Positions 18,333-27,222 of a stretch of DNA of 64,000 nucleotides are shown piece by piece. This DNA comes from Dietzia sp. JS16-p6b. GTDB taxonomy: Bacteria; Actinomycetota; Actinomycetes; Mycobacteriales; Mycobacteriaceae. Every line of letters begins with the position of its first letter. Positions within the stretch are counted from its first letter, which is position 1. The position numbers and the translations under genes are program-made. The stretch is taken from the NCBI RefSeq assembly GCF_003052165.1, contig NZ_CP024869.1:2762001-2826000 (forward strand), in the 5' to 3' direction. Under the pieces are notes generated by a model that had not been told where the DNA came from, made no database searches, and saw only the letters and a program-made list of their open reading frames with translations.

Positions 18333-19729
18333 GGGCGCGTCCCCACAGGAGCCGGGCGTGTGAACGCCGGGGTGAACCCGCGCGCCCGCGCCGAGCGGAC
18401 CATACGGTCGGTGAGCTGGGCGTCCGCCTCGTCCGCGAGCGGGTGCAGGCTCCGCGCCCCTTCGGCGACCAGCCGCCCGCCCACGTACACGTGCGTGAGG
18501 TTCCGGAGGGAGCAGGCCAACACGTACGTCGCCACCGGGTCCCAGATCGGACCCGTGGCCGGGGAGGTCGGGTCCACGACGAGGAGGTCGGCGTGTTTGC
18601 CCACCTCGATGCTGCCGATCCGACCGGACAGGCCCAGCGCCTCGGCGCCCCCCAGGGTGTGCATCCGCAGCACCTCGTGGGCGGCCAGGATCGAGGCGTC
18701 GGAGTGCACGGCCCGCTGCGTGTACAGGCCGATGCGCATGTTCTGGAAGGGATCGGAGACATCGGTGCAGGACTGGTCGTCGAGTCCCATCCCCACACGG
18801 ATGCCCGCCTCCCGGTACCCCGTGACGTCGGCGATGCCCGAACCCAGCCGTCCGTTGGAGGTGGCCTGCCAGATCACGGCCGAGTCCGTCTCCGCCACGC
18901 GGCGCACCATCTGCTCGGTGGGGTGGACGAAGTGTCCGAAGGCGAAATCGGGTCCCAGCACCCCGGCGCGGTCGTACCAGGCGAACTTGGCCCGCTGCAC
19001 CTCGAGGTGTTCGGCGGTCTCCACGAAGTGGGCCTGGTTGCCCACCCCGTGGCGGGCCATGGCCTCGCGCTCACGGTCGGCGGTGACCGGCGACGACGAC
19101 CACTGCACCGACCCGAACACCGAGCCGCCGAGGTCCAGGTCCCGGGGGACCGTGCGCAGGCGGTGGTCGGTGACGTGGGCGAACGCCTCGAAGCACTCCG
19201 CTTCGGGCAGTTGCTCGTCGTCCAACCGGGTCGAGGTGACGCACCGGAGCCCGGAGTCGGCCTGCGCGTCGATCTGTCGCGTGAGGAAGTCGACGTCGTG
19301 GACCCGCTCGGCCACCAGGGTCGAGGTGGCGTGGTCGAACACCGCCACCACCCGACTCTGGGTGAAGTTGTAGGCGCTGGTCACGCCGTTGCGCAGGAAG
19401 TCCAGACAGCCGGCGAGGGTGAACCAGTACAGGTCCTCCGACTCCGCCCCGACCATCATCTCGCCCATCCGCGAGACCCAGCCGTAGAGCGTGTCATCGG
19501 GGGCGATGCCGCGCATGCCGGCGGTGAACAGGTGACTGTGCGCGGAGACGAACCCCGGCGCCAGGATCGACCCGCCCAGGTCGTGGACGGTCCCGGGCAG
19601 GCCCGGCGGCGGGTCGCCGGGGCCCAGTCCGGCGATCAGCCCGCCCTCGTCGACGTGGACCCAGCCGTGGAACCACCGGGGGTCGTCGGCCGTCACGGGG
19701 ATGACGAGCGCATCGGTGAAGGTGATCAT
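18329..19729 (-). CDS. Amidohydrolase of unknown substrate (AtzA/SAH-deaminase-like)
   Basis: A 466-residue metal-dependent hydrolase. The HxH motif is SAHSHLFTAGMRG, a later metal strand is NQAHFVETAEHLE, and the last ligand is in GMGLDDQSCTD. The DD-QS and HFVET variants set it apart from the 8-oxoguanine deaminase beside it. Chain layout is that of chlorohydrolase/adenosine-deaminase-type enzymes. It lies in the operon between a PPOX flavoprotein and the 8-oxoguanine deaminase, so a nitrogen heterocycle is the likely substrate class. Confidence 0.78.
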   Translation of the reverse strand: MITFTDALVIPVTADDPRWFHGWVHVDEGGLIAGLGPGDPPPGLPGTVHDLGGSILAPGFVSAHSHLFTAGMRGIAPDDTLYGWVSRMGEMMVGAESEDLYWFTLAGCLDFLRNGVTSAYNFTQSRVVAVFDHATSTLVAERVHDVDFLTRQIDAQADSGLRCVTSTRLDDEQLPEAECFEAFAHVTDHRLRTVPRDLDLGGSVFGSVQWSSSPVTADREREAMARHGVGNQAHFVETAEHLEVQRAKFAWYDRAGVLGPDFAFGHFVHPTEQMVRRVAETDSAVIWQATSNGRLGSGIADVTGYREAGIRVGMGLDDQSCTDVSDPFQNMRIGLYTQRAVHSDASILAAHEVLRMHTLGGAEALGLSGRIGSIEVGKHADLLVVDPTSPATGPIWDPVATYVLACSLRNLTHVYVGGRLVAEGARSLHPLADEADAQLTDRMVRSARARGFTPAFTRPAPVGTRP

Positions 19730-19780
19730 GGGGTTTCTCTCGTCGGGGGCGGCGGGGTGCTGGGGATCGGGGCGACGTCC

Positions 19781-20398
19781 TCAGCCCGGGAGGTCCTCGG
19801 CCAGCCACCCACCGTCACGCAGGTGGAACCGTCTCCGGTGCGAGGGCGCGTCGGCCTCGCCCCGCCAGAAGGTCACCACGTCGGGCCGCAGGCGGTACCC
19901 GGTCCAGGTGTCGGGCGGGTCCTGCGGGGTGGGTCCGAGCCGCGAGACGGTCTCGGCCCACACCCGGCGGCGCCCGGCCGGGGGCAGTGCGGCCGTGGCG
20001 GGGCTGTTGGTCCAGGCCAGGAGCTTGAGGTAGGGCGTCCGGTCGCGATAGGTGCGCAGCTGCTCGTCGGGGTCGGTGGGCGTCGCCGGGCCGGTCATCG
20101 TGAGCTGGCGGGTCCGGTCCGCGCTGACGACGACGAGCGTCGCGCGGGGATTGGCGGCGAGGTCCTCCACCTTCTGGGACCGCGAGTCCGTGTGGAAGGT
20201 CGGTCCGTCGGGGCTCACCCCGGAGATCAGGAGGTGCCGACACCGCGGCGTCCCCTCCGGATCGACGGTGGCCAGCACGCCCAGGGGAGGATCGAGGGGG
20301 TCGACGGCGAGCCAGGCCACCATCGCGGCCAGAGGGTCCTCGCCCGGTTCCGGCACGTCGTCACCCGCCCGGGTGTCGGGCAGCTCGGCGGCGGTCAT
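19781..20398 (-). CDS. PPOX-class (pyridoxamine 5'-phosphate oxidase-like) FMN protein
   Basis: A 205-residue split-beta-barrel flavoprotein. It carries GVLATVDPEGTPRCRHLLI, TDSRSQKVEDLAANPRATLVV, and a C-terminal GYRLRPDVVTFWRGEADAPSHRRRF, which closely resembles the PdxH-type end (xxRLxPxxxEFWxG). It may be a PdxH paralogue or an oxidase for a pathway intermediate. The ATG overlaps the creatininase stop. Its conserved place inside a catabolic operon favours a pathway-specific role. Confidence 0.82.
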   Translation of the reverse strand: MTAAELPDTRAGDDVPEPGEDPLAAMVAWLAVDPLDPPLGVLATVDPEGTPRCRHLLISGVSPDGPTFHTDSRSQKVEDLAANPRATLVVVSADRTRQLTMTGPATPTDPDEQLRTYRDRTPYLKLLAWTNSPATAALPPAGRRRVWAETVSRLGPTPQDPPDTWTGYRLRPDVVTFWRGEADAPSHRRRFHLRDGGWLAEDLPG

Positions 20399-21210
20399 CG
20401 CGGGGCCCCCGCTGCGGCGGGGACAGCGTCCGGGAGCCCGGCGTCCGGGAGCCCGCGCGCCGGGTCGAAGTCCGCGATCTCCCCGAGCGCACCGACGACG
20501 GTGGCCACGTGATCGGCCACCAGTCGGGCACCGGTGTCGGGGTCGGCGTCGGTGGGGTCGCCGATCACCCCGGTGTCGGACAGGTCGTCGGCCAGCCAGC
20601 CGAACTTCACGGGGCCGGTGAAGCCGATGTGCCGGCATCCGGCCACCGCGGTCGGGACCCGGGCCTCGGCGACGGACATGTCGACGAGGTCCGGACGCAG
20701 GTGGAGCATCATCGACGTCTCGGCCCACCCGGCGTGGATCCCCATCCCGAGCTCACCGGGCCCCGGCACGGCCCTACCGGCGTAGAGGAACGTCCGGAGG
20801 CCGCTGCGCCGGCGCAGTTCCCGCAGCGCCACCTCCAGCAGCGCGGAGTTGCCCCCGTGGCAGTTGACGAAGAGCACGCGGCGGAATCCGCTGGCGGCCA
20901 ACGCCGAACCGAGTTCACGCACCTGGGACAACAGGGTGTCGGCGGTGATCCACATCGCCCCGGGGAACGAGGAGTGCTCATCGCTCTTGGTGTATCCCAG
21001 CGCGGGCATGAGCCAGGCGTCGACCCCGGATGCCTCCTCCACCGCCCGGGAGGCCACCGCCTCGGCCACGATGAGGTCGGTGGCCAGGGGGAGGTGGGGG
21101 CCGTGGGGTTCGATCGCGCCGGCGGGGATGACCGCCACGGGATCGCCCCGGCCCACGTCCGCGGCCTCGACCGTGCTGAGGTCCGCGTAGCGCCGCGCGG
21201 GCCCGATCAC
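20395..21210 (-). CDS. Creatininase-family metallohydrolase
   Basis: A 271-residue protein of the creatininase / mycofactocin MftE / FAPy-deformylase superfamily. It has VIPAGAIEPHGPHLPLATDL (metal Glu and His), NCHGGNSALLEVALREL, and GIHAGWAETSMMLHLRPDLVD (third metal region). It probably hydrolyses a cyclic amide or formamide. GTG 21210 overlaps the upstream stop (GTGA). With the neighbouring deaminases it suggests ring opening of a purine or pyrimidine-like compound. Confidence 0.85.
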   Translation of the reverse strand: MIGPARRYADLSTVEAADVGRGDPVAVIPAGAIEPHGPHLPLATDLIVAEAVASRAVEEASGVDAWLMPALGYTKSDEHSSFPGAMWITADTLLSQVRELGSALAASGFRRVLFVNCHGGNSALLEVALRELRRRSGLRTFLYAGRAVPGPGELGMGIHAGWAETSMMLHLRPDLVDMSVAEARVPTAVAGCRHIGFTGPVKFGWLADDLSDTGVIGDPTDADPDTGARLVADHVATVVGALGEIADFDPARGLPDAGLPDAVPAAAGAPR

Positions 21211-22534
21211 GCCCCCCACCGCCCGGGATTGAGCAGGCCGTAGGGGTCCGTGCGCGCCGCGAGTGCCCGCACCTGTTCGGTGCCGTGATCCACGCGGTAC
21301 TGGTGCGGGGAGTGCACCGTCACGCCCAGTTCCTCCAGGACGGGCACGCCCGCGTAGGCGGCGTCCGGGTCGGTGTAGTGCCCGTTGAGCATGCCGAACA
21401 TCCGGCCGTGGCCGGCCTCGAGGTGCAGGGTCCCGCCCGGGTAGACGGCCTCGACCTCGTCCAGCCGCTCCACCAGGGCGTCGCCCTGGCATTCCATGTG
21501 GAACCACGTGTCCGGCTCCGCCTTCTGCAGCCAGTGGGTGGGGTGGTTGTAGGACAGGGTCGAGACCTTGATGCTCTCGTTGACTCCTGAGCGGACCGCC
21601 TCCACCACTCCCCCCGCCTCGGTGACCAGCGCGCTCACCCGGTCGACGACCGAGGCGTCGACGATCGCCCGCAGGCTGGCCCGGCCGGGGGGGATGGCCT
21701 CGTCGGGCGGCAGACACCCGGCGACGTGGGCGCCGTCCGCCGAGCACAGCCGTGGGGCGGGGTCGAGTCGGTGGATCCGCGGGACCACGGAGAAGGCGTC
21801 GTGGTGATCGTCGAAGCTGGCGTAGACGCACCGCCAGTCCTGCAGGGGTTCGATCCGCACGGTGGCGCGCACGATGATCCCCGCGACCCCGTAGGTGTGC
21901 ACGAACGGCTGGGCGTCGTCGCCCTCCAGGTGCACGATCTCGGCGTCCGGGTGGGCGTAGACCACGTCGAGCGCCTCGACGAACCCCTCGTGGTTGCGGC
22001 CGTGGACGATCGTGCCGGTTCCGGCGGACCCCCCGGCGAGGAATCCCCCCAGGGTGGACTGCACGGTCGAGGGATACATCCACAGCTGCGAGCCGTCCCG
22101 CGCGAGGCGTTTCTCCAGGCTCATCATGCGCACGCCGGCCTCCGCGGTGACCGTCCCGGCCTCCGGGTCCACGTGGTCGATGCCCCGCAGCGCGGTCAGG
22201 TCCAGCACGAGCCCCCGTGCAGCGGGACCACCTGACCGTAGTTGCCGGTGCCCTTGCCACGTGAGGTGATGGGGACGCCGCGCCGGACGGCGGCCCGGAC
22301 GACGGCGGGGACCTGATCGACGCTCGTGGGCCGCACGACCACCTCGGGCCGTCCGATGGGCCACTGCGCACGCAGGATGGGGCTCAGGTACGAACCGTCC
22401 TGCGAGGCCTTGTCGAGGCTGCGGTCGTCGGTGAGGACGAGGTCCGGGCCGAGCAGCGCGGTCAGGTCCTCCACGAGTCCGCCCACGTCCGGGGCCGTGG
22501 CGACCGGGGGCGTCACCGTCTGGGTCTCGCTCAC
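21207..22534 (-). pseudogene. FAD-linked oxidase (PF01565/GlcD-like), frameshifted
   Basis: Two frames together make one FAD-binding oxidase. The first begins MSETQTVTPPVATAPDVGGL at 22534 and runs to PITSRGKGTGNYGQVVPLHGG. The second continues LVLDLTALRGIDHVDPEAGTV and ends at 21207. The break is at a C5 run on the plus strand (22212-22216). One extra base would give a continuous 442-residue protein with an unbroken FAD-binding loop. The intact product would resemble glycolate- or lactate-type oxidases of unknown substrate. Confidence 0.83.
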
Positions 22535-22574
22535 TGGGGTGCCTTCCTGTGTCGGGTGGTCACTCGGGTGGGGG

Positions 22575-23753
22575 TCAGTTCATCCCGATGGTCGGGTCGA
22601 TGAACCGGTTGGTCGCGATGGTCTCCGGGGTGACGTCCTCGGCGATCGAGACGTCGGCGGCCTCGTAGATGCCCGAGACGAGCTCGACGATGTCGGCCAG
22701 TCGGTCCTCGTCGAAGTTGCCGATCGTCGAGTCGGGACCGTTGCCGACGATCTCGCGCTCGAGCATGGCCTCGACGGCGAAGTCGGCCAGTTCGTCGCTG
22801 TAGACCCACCCGGTGTTGAACTGCTCGACGGCGTCGACGATCACCTCGTTGGTGCGGCTGGGGTCGGCGAAGTACTCGACCTCGGCCTGCTGCAGGACCG
22901 GCACCAGCATCTCCAGGCAGGCGGCGTTGTCCTCGAGCTCGGCCGAGCGCACCGCCATCATGGACTTGTAGATCGGGTATCCGGTGTCGTGGAGCAGCTC
23001 GTAGGCCACGGGCTTACCCCACTCGGGGACCTCGTTCTCGTAGATGAACGGCTCGGCGCTGGCGTAGCCCTGCTGCGCGACCGTCCCGCCCGCCGCCACG
23101 AAGTTGGACGGCGAGCCGTCGTAGCTGCCGTCGACCTGCGCGGGATCCAGGATCCCCTCTCCGGTGAGGTAGTCCATGTACGCGTTGCCCTCGAAGTACA
23201 GGACCCGGGTGCCCTCGTCCTTGAGGTCGGCGATCCGCGCCACGTCCGGGTAGGTCTCCGGGTCCCACATGATCATCTGCGGGTTGATGTCGAGCGGGGC
23301 GAACACCCCGACGGTCGGGTTGTTGAGGGAGTTCTGCACGGCCTGGTCCGAGTCCACGTACCCGAGCATGATGTCGGGGTCCTGGTACATCTGCGCGGTC
23401 ACCTGTTGGAACCCGATCGCCGGACCGCCGGTGCGGATCTCCACGTCCACACCGGTGTACTCCCCGGAGGCGAACAGCGGACCCGAGACCGCCTTGGCCG
23501 CGGCGTCGATCGTGGGATCCGGTCCCAGGAGTTCGTAGAGGTGACCGTGTTCGGCCTCCGGGTTCCAGTCCGTCTGGACCACCACGGTGGCGGGGCAGCT
23601 CGCGCTGAGGTCCACCGCCCCGATCTCGCCGGTGTAGCCGGACGCGGCCTCGGTCTCGGTGTCGCCACCACCGCAGGCGGTGAGTGTGGCGGCTCCGAGG
23701 GTGCACACGGCGGCGACGGAGAGCACGGTCCTGGTGGTGTGGGTGCGGCGCAT
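22575..23753 (-). CDS. NitT/TauT-type ABC transporter substrate-binding lipoprotein
   Basis: A 392-residue extracellular binding protein with a signal peptide and lipobox (TLTAC, Cys about residue 27). The body is an SsuA/NMT1-like two-lobed fold (VVVQTDWNPEAEHGHLYELLG). The frame is open 17 codons further upstream, but GGAGGAG lies six to seven bases before ATG 23753. The gene has its own promoter region, with the 17-bp operator shared with the amidohydrolase-ATPase-permease operon. The substrate is unknown; a heterocycle used by the downstream enzymes is a fair guess. Confidence 0.85.
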   Translation of the reverse strand: MRRTHTTRTVLSVAAVCTLGAATLTACGGGDTETEAASGYTGEIGAVDLSASCPATVVVQTDWNPEAEHGHLYELLGPDPTIDAAAKAVSGPLFASGEYTGVDVEIRTGGPAIGFQQVTAQMYQDPDIMLGYVDSDQAVQNSLNNPTVGVFAPLDINPQMIMWDPETYPDVARIADLKDEGTRVLYFEGNAYMDYLTGEGILDPAQVDGSYDGSPSNFVAAGGTVAQQGYASAEPFIYENEVPEWGKPVAYELLHDTGYPIYKSMMAVRSAELEDNAACLEMLVPVLQQAEVEYFADPSRTNEVIVDAVEQFNTGWVYSDELADFAVEAMLEREIVGNGPDSTIGNFDEDRLADIVELVSGIYEAADVSIAEDVTPETIATNRFIDPTIGMN

Positions 23754-23789
23754 GGGGGTCTCCTCCCGGGGACCGGATCCGGCCTCCCG

Positions 23790-23806
23790 TATTGACGTGA
23801 TCAATA
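23790..23806. promoter_or_regulatory. 17-bp operator, copy A (upstream of binding-protein gene)
   Basis: TATTGACGTGATCAATA, a palindrome with one mismatch to the copy at 27110-27126. It lies 37 bases upstream of the binding-protein start, next to a minus-strand TATAGAT that could be the -10. The likely ligand is the XRE-cupin regulator at 27223. Confidence 0.7.
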
Positions 23807-23851
23807 TCTATAGTGAAACGGCGCTTCGTTTCGGTTGTGTTGCCGGTCGGG

Positions 23852-23905
23852 CAGATGTGGGTTAATGCGCAGACGTGGGTTGATGCACAGACGTGGGGGG
23901 ACGCA
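23852..23905. repeat. 18-bp tandem repeat, three copies
   Basis: Three tandem 18-base units (CAGACGTGGGTTGATGCA and two variants) fill most of the gap between the permease stop and the promoter of the binding-protein gene. They share no translation signals. Their function is unknown. Confidence 0.75.
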
Positions 23906-23914
23906 CGGCGACCG

Positions 23915-24895
23915 TCACCGCTGGTCCTCGGCGTTGTACCACCGGCCCACCACCTTGCGGGAGAGCAGCCCGAAGGCCAGGAACACGGCCACACCGAGCA
24001 GAGACGCCAGCAGGATGGAGGCGAACAGCTCCGGGGACTGCAACCGGGCCCGGTAGGTGTCGATGAGGATGCCGATACCGGGGTCGCCCTGCTTGAAGAA
24101 GAAGTCCCCGACGATCGCGCCCACCACGGAGAGCCCGGCGGCCACCCGCAGTCCCTCGAACAGGGCGGGCAGCGCGGCCGGCGCCTCGAGTTTGCGCAGC
24201 ACGGTCAACCGGCCGGCGTGGTGGAGGCGGAAGAGGCGCCGCAGCCCCGGGTCGACGGACTTGAGTCCGAACAACGTGTTGGAGACGATCGGGAACAGGG
24301 CGATGAGCACGCAGACGAACACCCGCGCGGTGAAGCCGAAGCCGAACCAGAAACCGATGAGCGGCACCAACGCGAGGATCGGGATGCACTGCAGCACCAC
24401 CGCGTAGGGGAACAGGGAGCGCTCCGCCCACGTCTCCTGGCTCATCAGGATGGCCCACACCACGCCGATCACGAACGCGATCGCCAGGCCGGTCAACGCC
24501 ACCACCGTGGTCCGTTCGAGCGCGTCGAGCATCGCCGGGAGGTTGTCGCCCATGAACCCCTCGGTGATGACGACGTGCGGAGCGGGCATCAGGAAACGCC
24601 GCGAGGGTTCGAGCACCACGTAGCTGATGAAGTACCAGACCCCCAGGACCATGGCCAGCACGACGAGCGGACCGCCGATGCTCACCAGCGGGCCGTCCGC
24701 GGACAGTCGCGGGCGCGAGCGCCTCGCCGTCGTCGTGGTCGTCGCCGCCGCCGTCGCCGATGTCGTCGCCGACTGCGACCCCGGACCCCCGGACCCGGAG
24801 CCGTCGTGGGGACCCGGCTCCTCGCCTGGTGCGATCGACCCGGGCGTGGCGCGACCCGCCCGGAGAGCCTGCGTGGCAGTGGTCGTGTTGTCCAT
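23915..24895 (-). CDS. ABC transporter permease, NitT/TauT type
   Basis: A 326-residue membrane permease. A low-complexity polar N-terminus (about 60 residues, Thr/Ala/Gly rich) precedes six or so membrane segments. The EAA-type loop is LRKLEAPAALPALFEGLRVAAGLS, characteristic of the SsuC/TauC family. It starts at ATG 24895, sharing one base with the ATPase stop (TGATG). It forms the membrane channel for the binding protein at 22575. Confidence 0.88.
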   Translation of the reverse strand: MDNTTTATQALRAGRATPGSIAPGEEPGPHDGSGSGGPGSQSATTSATAAATTTTTARRSRPRLSADGPLVSIGGPLVVLAMVLGVWYFISYVVLEPSRRFLMPAPHVVITEGFMGDNLPAMLDALERTTVVALTGLAIAFVIGVVWAILMSQETWAERSLFPYAVVLQCIPILALVPLIGFWFGFGFTARVFVCVLIALFPIVSNTLFGLKSVDPGLRRLFRLHHAGRLTVLRKLEAPAALPALFEGLRVAAGLSVVGAIVGDFFFKQGDPGIGILIDTYRARLQSPELFASILLASLLGVAVFLAFGLLSRKVVGRWYNAEDQR

Positions 24896-25659
24896 CAGTG
24901 TGCCTCCTCGAGTGCCTGGGAAACCTCGCCGACGAGGTTGATGTAGTCAGCCGAGTAGCGGACCTCGGGGTCGCGGGGGACGTCGAAGGGAACCTCGACG
25001 GAGTGGATGATGCGACCGGGTCGGCCGGACATCACCACGACGCGGGTGGACAGGTACACCGCCTCCGACACCGAGTGGGTGATGAAGAGGCCCGCGAAGC
25101 GCTTGGCGGCGAACAACCCCAGGAGTTCGTCGCCGAGTCGTTGCCGCGTGATCTCGTCGAGCGCGCCGAACGGCTCGTCGAACAGGAACAGTTCCGGCTC
25201 GAGCGTGAGCGACCGCGCCAGCGACACCCGCATCTTCATGCCGCCGGACAGCTCGCGCGGCAGGGACCGCTCGAAACCGGACAGCCCCACGAGGTCGATC
25301 GCCTCCTGCGCCCGCCGACGCCGCTCGGTCTTGCCGATCCCGTCGAGCTCGGCCAGCATCTCGACGTTCTGCGCGACGGTGCGCCACGGCAACAGCGTGG
25401 CGTCCTGGAAGACGTACCCCACCCGGTCGGTGCCGGTCTGCATGTAGCCGTCGGTGTGTTCCGCGAGCCCCGAGGCCAGGCCGAGGAGCGTGGATTTGCC
25501 GCAGCCCGAGGGCCCCACCACGCTGACGAACTCGCCCGCCCCCACGCGCAGATCCACGCCCTCGAGCGCGCGCGTGCCGTTGGGGTAGGTGACGCCGACG
25601 TCGGAGAAGCCGAGGATCTCGGCACCCGGTCGCAGGGCGGGGCGGGCTGGGGTCGTCAT
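24895..25659 (-). CDS. ABC transporter ATPase, NitT/TauT type
   Basis: A 254-residue nucleotide-binding subunit. It has Walker A (GPSGCGKST), Q-loop (YVFQDATLLPWRTV), signature (LSGGMKMRVSLARSL) and Walker B (LFLFDEPFGALDE). The LLPWRTV and THSVSEAVYLSTRV elements are typical of SsuB/TauB. It overlaps the stop of the deaminase-like gene upstream (ATGA), so importer and enzyme are co-expressed. Confidence 0.9.
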   Translation of the reverse strand: MTTPARPALRPGAEILGFSDVGVTYPNGTRALEGVDLRVGAGEFVSVVGPSGCGKSTLLGLASGLAEHTDGYMQTGTDRVGYVFQDATLLPWRTVAQNVEMLAELDGIGKTERRRRAQEAIDLVGLSGFERSLPRELSGGMKMRVSLARSLTLEPELFLFDEPFGALDEITRQRLGDELLGLFAAKRFAGLFITHSVSEAVYLSTRVVVMSGRPGRIIHSVEVPFDVPRDPEVRYSADYINLVGEVSQALEEAH

Positions 25660-27029
25660 GGCAGCTCCTGGAGGTCGGGAGAGTGGTTCGGGGGGTGGAA
25701 GGGGTCGACGACGACGGACGCCCTCGCGGACACGACGCGGCCCGCGCGCAGCACGATCCGGTCCACGGGGGCGTCGGCGATCACGTCGTCGAGCCCGCTC
25801 GCGCGCACGAGCAGCAGGTCCGCGCGACGGCCGGGAACGGGGCCGGCGGGCGGCAGGCCCATGACGTCGCGCGCGCCGTCGGTGACCAGGTGCCATGCGG
25901 TGTCCATGTCCAGATGGGCGGCGACGACGAGCAGCATCGCGGTCTCCACCGCGTCGGACCGACCGACCGGGTTGAACGGGTCGCGCACGTTGTCCGCGCC
26001 CGCACCCACGGTGACGCCGCCGTCCAGCAGCCCCCGCACCGGAGGTAGCCCGCGGGGCGTGGACGTGCACTCCGCCCGCCCCTGCAGGTAGAGGTTCGTG
26101 ATGGGCAGGGTCACCACCCCCACCCCCGCCCCGCGGAGCGCCGCGGCGGCCGAGGCCTGGCCGGAGGCGTCCATCGCGCCGATCCGGCAGCAGTGGCCGG
26201 CCGTCCGGATGCGCCCCGGTTCCCACGAGGCCACCCGGTCGGTGAAGGGGGTGAGCATCGCGTGGTCGCCGTCGAGGAACTCGTCGACGTGCAGGTCCAC
26301 GCCGACCCCCAGCTTCTCGGCCAGATCGATCAGTCTGTGCGTCTCGGCGACACTGTCCGGGGCGATGTGGGGGGCGCCGCCGATGAGGTCGGCCCCGGCC
26401 TCCATGGCCGCGCGGACGCAGTCGGCGGGATCGTCGTCGCCCGCCATCGCGACGATCTGCAGGTCCAACTCGTCCGCGAGTTCGTCACGCACCCGGACCA
26501 GGGCCCGGATCCCGCGAAGGGGATCACCGTCGTCGTGGAGGTCGACGTGGGTGCGTACCGCCGTGGTGCCGCTGGCGACCAGGCGACGGGCCGCCTCCAG
26601 CGCCCGATCATGGATCTCGTCCTCGTCGACCGTGGCGGAGAAGGCCCTCCACGCGTCGATCGCCGCGCCGAGGTCGCACCCCGGCGGCCTGGTCGCACCC
26701 CAGCTCAGGGCCTTGTCCAGGTGCGCGTGGGGTTCCGCCGGCGCCGTCAGGGCGAGGTAACCATGACCGTCGATCACTGCCGGGCGGTGAGCCTCGGGGC
26801 CGGCCCCGCCCGCCCCCTCGTCATCGTCGGCCCCGTCCACCTCCGTGACGGCGACGACCACACCACCCTCGATGTCCAGATCGACGACCCGGCCGTCGGG
26901 CAATCCGACCCCGGTGATGCGGTCAACCCGCCTCGGGCCTGCGGTGCGAGCCCTCCCGTCGTGCGGCCTCGCCGGGGAGGCGTCGCGGCCCGCTGCTACG
27001 TCACCACGCTGGCGTGTGAGTGTGTCCAC
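25656..27029 (-). CDS. Cytosine deaminase-like amidohydrolase
   Basis: A 457-residue metal-dependent hydrolase of the CodA/AtzC type. Motifs are EPHAHLDKALSWGATRP (metal HxH plus DK), RTHVDLHDDGDP, VDLHVDEFLDGDH, a GHCCRIGAMDASG strand, and GADNVRDPFNPVGR with the last metal Asp. The best start is GTG 27029, preceded by AGGAG at ten bases; the open frame beyond it is intergenic. It is the first gene of the operon with the ABC ATPase and permease. Likely substrates are cytosine, isoguanine or a related ring; this is not resolved. Confidence 0.82.
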   Translation of the reverse strand: MDTLTRQRGDVAAGRDASPARPHDGRARTAGPRRVDRITGVGLPDGRVVDLDIEGGVVVAVTEVDGADDDEGAGGAGPEAHRPAVIDGHGYLALTAPAEPHAHLDKALSWGATRPPGCDLGAAIDAWRAFSATVDEDEIHDRALEAARRLVASGTTAVRTHVDLHDDGDPLRGIRALVRVRDELADELDLQIVAMAGDDDPADCVRAAMEAGADLIGGAPHIAPDSVAETHRLIDLAEKLGVGVDLHVDEFLDGDHAMLTPFTDRVASWEPGRIRTAGHCCRIGAMDASGQASAAAALRGAGVGVVTLPITNLYLQGRAECTSTPRGLPPVRGLLDGGVTVGAGADNVRDPFNPVGRSDAVETAMLLVVAAHLDMDTAWHLVTDGARDVMGLPPAGPVPGRRADLLLVRASGLDDVIADAPVDRIVLRAGRVVSARASVVVDPFHPPNHSPDLQELP

Positions 27030-27109
27030 TGACTGGGTTCTCCTGCTCTGCCGGACCGTCCCCGACCGGGTCGGTATGGTGTCCTTGCGCTTTCGCTCAG
27101 GACGCGGGA

Positions 27110-27126
27110 TATTGACCTCGTCAATA
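27110..27126. promoter_or_regulatory. 17-bp operator, copy B (divergent promoter region)
   Basis: TATTGACCTCGTCAATA, a perfect 7-3-7 palindrome midway between the divergent regulator (27223) and amidohydrolase (27029) genes. Its TTGACC could also serve as a -35 for the regulator. Copy A lies at 23790. Confidence 0.75.
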
Positions 27127-27222
27127 CAGATCAGTGTCACGGGCGGGTGTTTCGACCGGATTACCCCGCCGGATCTGGCCTGTAACCGCTCACAGAGCGC
27201 TCGCGGAGAACGGGAGGCACCG

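Noticed and set aside
14242-18798. A single 1,518-residue protein on the minus strand
   Set aside because: Only the part after 16065 resembles real protein; the upstream portion is Arg-rich antisense or alternate-frame shadow over two amidohydrolase genes and xdhB.
23852-23905. Coding sequence across the 18-bp repeats
   Set aside because: The frames give only short Arg/Gly or Cys/His repeats without a ribosome site; the repeats are better seen as intergenic.
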